From NCBI GenBank assembly GCA_007120915.1, contig SKMT01000478.1, positions 1 to 8,378 on the forward strand: DNA of 8,378 bases. Reading direction: 5' to 3'. Below are positions 6,814 through 8,378 of the stretch, in pieces. This DNA comes from Myxococcales bacterium. GTDB taxonomy: Bacteria > Myxococcota_A > Bradymonadia > Bradymonadales > Bradymonadaceae. Both the position numbers and the translations under genes were made by a program. The notes below the pieces were generated by a model. The model did no database searches, was not told where the DNA came from, and saw nothing but the letters and a program-made list of their open reading frames with translations. How positions within the stretch are numbered: the first letter of the stretch is position 1; the number at the start of each line of letters is the position of its first letter.

Positions 6814-6842
6814 AAAAAAACGCCGCGGCCGATACCGCGACG
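6814..6842 (-). terminator. Intrinsic terminator-like hairpin in the leader of the kinase operon
   Basis: On the minus strand CGTCGCGG (6842-6835), a 6-nt loop TATCGG and CCGCGGCG (6828-6821) form an 8-bp GC-rich stem with one G-U pair. Seven T residues (6820-6814) follow immediately. This is the standard shape of a rho-independent terminator and it faces the kinase start 60 bp downstream. It could attenuate the operon, end a small leader RNA, or block transcription entering from the right. The plus strand lacks a T-tract after the stem, so it is not bidirectional. Confidence 0.6.
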
Positions 6843-7073
6843 TGGCCTCCTTACTGCTGTACTGATTGGGTCGACCTTAACACGATTGTCGGGGTCGGTC
6901 CAGTGGCTTCATCAAAGCATCGAAGTCAGCTCCGCAACGAAGAAGGGAGGTAGTAGACGGTCCACAACCACTTGGCTATTGTATCGGTGATCATCAAGTG
7001 TGACGCTTCAGATGTACCGAACCGGGTCCTGCGACCTGACCGCCGAGGACCAATTCACCTTCTTCGACGCCCC

Positions 7074-7077
7074 GGAG
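7074..7077 (+). promoter_or_regulatory. Shine-Dalgarno of the propeller lipoprotein
   Basis: GGAG followed by the 6-nt spacer AGTAGT and ATG 7084. It selects this start over the in-frame ATG at 7012, consistent with a signal peptide beginning directly at 7084. Confidence 0.6.
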
Positions 7078-7083
7078 AGTAGT

Positions 7084-8378
7084 ATGCGCCCCCCCCTGAG
7101 AGCCCTTGTGCTGCTGTCGATCGGAATACTTCTGCTGGGCTGTGGGGACTGCAATGAAATGTCGATGTCAGACCAGGACACCCCCGACGCCGACGCAGCC
7201 AGTGACGTCGGTGATACCGACGCCGAGGATGATGTCGGCGATGCCGGCACCCCCGGCCCGGATTGCGACCCCCACCTTCACTGTGGCGACCAGTGCTGTA
7301 GCGAAGACGAGCTGTGTCTGACCGATGGTTGCCAGCAACCAGGCGATCCCTGTTCGCACCCCTCGGAGTGTGCGGACGACCAGTTCTGCGAAGTAGTCAT
7401 GGGCACCTGCCTGCCCGAAGAAGACGGCACCTGCGAATACATCCCCGACGACGATGCCTTCGACCCGGTCGTCGAACAGGCCTGGCATGCCGACTCCGAC
7501 AGCACCGATATCGAGATGCCGGAGTACAACCAGGTCATGATGCCGCCGGTGGTCGCCGACATCAACGAGGACGGCACCCCCAACATCATCTTTTCGACCT
7601 TCCAGGACACCAACTACAACGGCCCCAGTGTGCTGAGGGCGATCGACGGCAAGACCTACGAGCCGGTCTTTGACCTGACCGATCCCGACAAGATGGTCGC
7701 CGGCGGAGGCTGGGTGTCCGTCGGTGACATCGATGGCGATGGCCGCAACGAGATCGTGGCGGTCGGTCCCCATTACGATGAAATCATCGTCTTCGACGAC
7801 TATACCACCGGCTGGGAGGTGATGTGGCGAGACTCGATCCCCTCCATCCAACGCGACGGAGGCTATCTGGTTGATCTGGACGGCAACGGGGACGTGGAGA
7901 TCGTGATTGCCAACCGGGTCTACGACGGGGCGAGCGGGGATCTGTTGTGTGAAAACTCCGCGATCGGTGATTCCCCGGAGAACTCGTTGGCCGCCGATCT
8001 GAGCGGAGATGGCGAGCTGGACGTGGTAACAGCCATGGGAGCCTTCGAGTTCAACCGCGACGGCGCAACCGCGGACTGTCCCACATTGTGGACCTACGAA
8101 AACAAACCGGGAGGCGGGTTCCCGGCGGTCGCTGATTTCGGCTCCTTCGACGGTGACGACCACCAGTTCGGAGACTTCGACGGCTCTCCGGAAGTGGTGA
8201 CAGTGAGTTTCTCCACCGAGAGAACGGTCCAACTGTTCGACGGAGACACCGGCGATGAGATCTGGGCCACACCGATGCCCGTGGACAACCATCCCCACAT
8301 CAACGCGGCAGATTGCGAGGATCGATCCGGAGGAGGCCCTCCGACAATCGCCGATTTCACCGGCGACGGCTATCCCGA
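7084..8378 (+). CDS. FG-GAP/VCBS beta-propeller lipoprotein, 3' end cut by the window
   Basis: The frame is open from ATG 7084 to the last base, giving 431 residues so far. MRPPLRALVLLSIGILLLGC is a textbook lipoprotein signal with Cys20. An Asp/Ala-rich stalk (~30-59) leads to a Cys-rich module (61-117, ten or more Cys, including CGDQCC and CADDQFC) of a type often seen in myxobacterial surface proteins. From ~150, FG-GAP/VCBS blades follow, each with an acidic Ca-binding-type loop: DINEDGTPN (159-167), DIDGDGRNE (215-223), DLDGNGDVE (264-272), DLSGDGELD (305-313), a diverged one near 351-371, and DFTGDGYP at the edge. The family forms integrin-like beta-propellers stabilised by calcium, usually in adhesion or ligand binding. 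It should be anchored in the outer membrane or exposed at the surface. It is transcribed divergently from the kinase operon, so shared regulation is possible but not shown. The ligand is unknown. Confidence 0.92.
   Translation, partial: MRPPLRALVLLSIGILLLGCGDCNEMSMSDQDTPDADAASDVGDTDAEDDVGDAGTPGPDCDPHLHCGDQCCSEDELCLTDGCQQPGDPCSHPSECADDQFCEVVMGTCLPEEDGTCEYIPDDDAFDPVVEQAWHADSDSTDIEMPEYNQVMMPPVVADINEDGTPNIIFSTFQDTNYNGPSVLRAIDGKTYEPVFDLTDPDKMVAGGGWVSVGDIDGDGRNEIVAVGPHYDEIIVFDDYTTGWEVMWRDSIPSIQRDGGYLVDLDGNGDVEIVIANRVYDGASGDLLCENSAIGDSPENSLAADLSGDGELDVVTAMGAFEFNRDGATADCPTLWTYENKPGGGFPAVADFGSFDGDDHQFGDFDGSPEVVTVSFSTERTVQLFDGDTGDEIWATPMPVDNHPHINAADCEDRSGGGPPTIADFTGDGYP

Larger units (their letters stand above)
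6755..7083. other. Divergent intergenic region between the kinase operon and the propeller lipoprotein
   Basis: These 329 bp separate two divergent genes and must hold at least one promoter for each, but I see no strong -35/-10 pair on either strand. Visible elements are the kinase Shine-Dalgarno (6761-6764), a 7-bp direct repeat CGGTGCG (6768-6774 and 6798-6804), a hairpin plus T-tract pointing at the kinase (6814-6842), and the lipoprotein Shine-Dalgarno (7074-7077). An ATG at 7012 is in frame with the lipoprotein but adds a hydrophilic stretch before the signal peptide, so I treat it as untranslated. No convincing small gene is seen. Confidence 0.7.

Noticed and set aside
6971..6985. TTGGCTATTGTAT resembling a sigma-54 promoter
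   Set aside because: The spacing between the TGGC-like and TTG-like elements is too short for the -24/-12 pattern and the GC dinucleotide of the -12 element is missing.
7012..7083. In-frame ATG at 7012 upstream of the propeller lipoprotein
   Set aside because: It would add 24 hydrophilic residues before the signal peptide and has no ribosome binding site, whereas 7084 has GGAG at 6 nt.

Overview
The window looks like a piece of chromosome from a GC-rich, Myxococcota-like bacterium, possibly of the Bradymonadales type. The support is indirect: a transmembrane eukaryotic-type Ser/Thr kinase, several secreted Cys-rich lipoproteins with acidic stalks, an FG-GAP/VCBS propeller protein, a signal-peptide/TPR/two-TM protein, and strongly Asp/Glu-rich proteins, as is common in saline-habitat lineages. 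I see no tRNA, rRNA, CRISPR array, transposase or integrase.

Layout. The left edge (1-89, minus) may hold the first codons of a gene running off the window. A plus-strand gene (165-1286) encodes an acidic hypothetical protein with a compact 80-residue hydrophobic/acidic domain and an Ala/Glu-rich LEA-like tail. It converges, 17 bp apart, with a tightly packed four-gene minus-strand operon. In transcription order the operon is: Ser/Thr kinase with one TM helix and an acidic extracytoplasmic tail (6754-5204); signal-peptide TPR protein with two C-terminal TM helices (5219-4422); glycine-rich lipoprotein A (probable TTG start, 4429-3041); and glycine-rich lipoprotein B (3034-1304). The junctions overlap by 16 and 8 nt, then have a 6-nt gap, so translation is probably coupled throughout. 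A 329-bp divergent intergenic region (6755-7083) follows; it contains a terminator-like hairpin plus T-tract facing the kinase. The right end holds a plus-strand FG-GAP/VCBS propeller lipoprotein (7084 to the edge, 3' truncated).

The most interesting element is the operon. A membrane kinase is translationally linked to an envelope TPR protein and to two paralogous lipoproteins. In each lipoprotein a beta-helix-like domain is followed by long Gly-rich segments (GGX and Gly-X-Y repeats) with short beta segments between them. The Gly-rich parts look like low complexity, but Cys and Trp landmarks match between the paralogs. This suggests a defined glycine-rich fold rather than disordered filler. 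My inference is an envelope/surface module in which the kinase senses or controls a surface layer or adhesin made of the two lipoproteins; no direct evidence of function is available from sequence alone.
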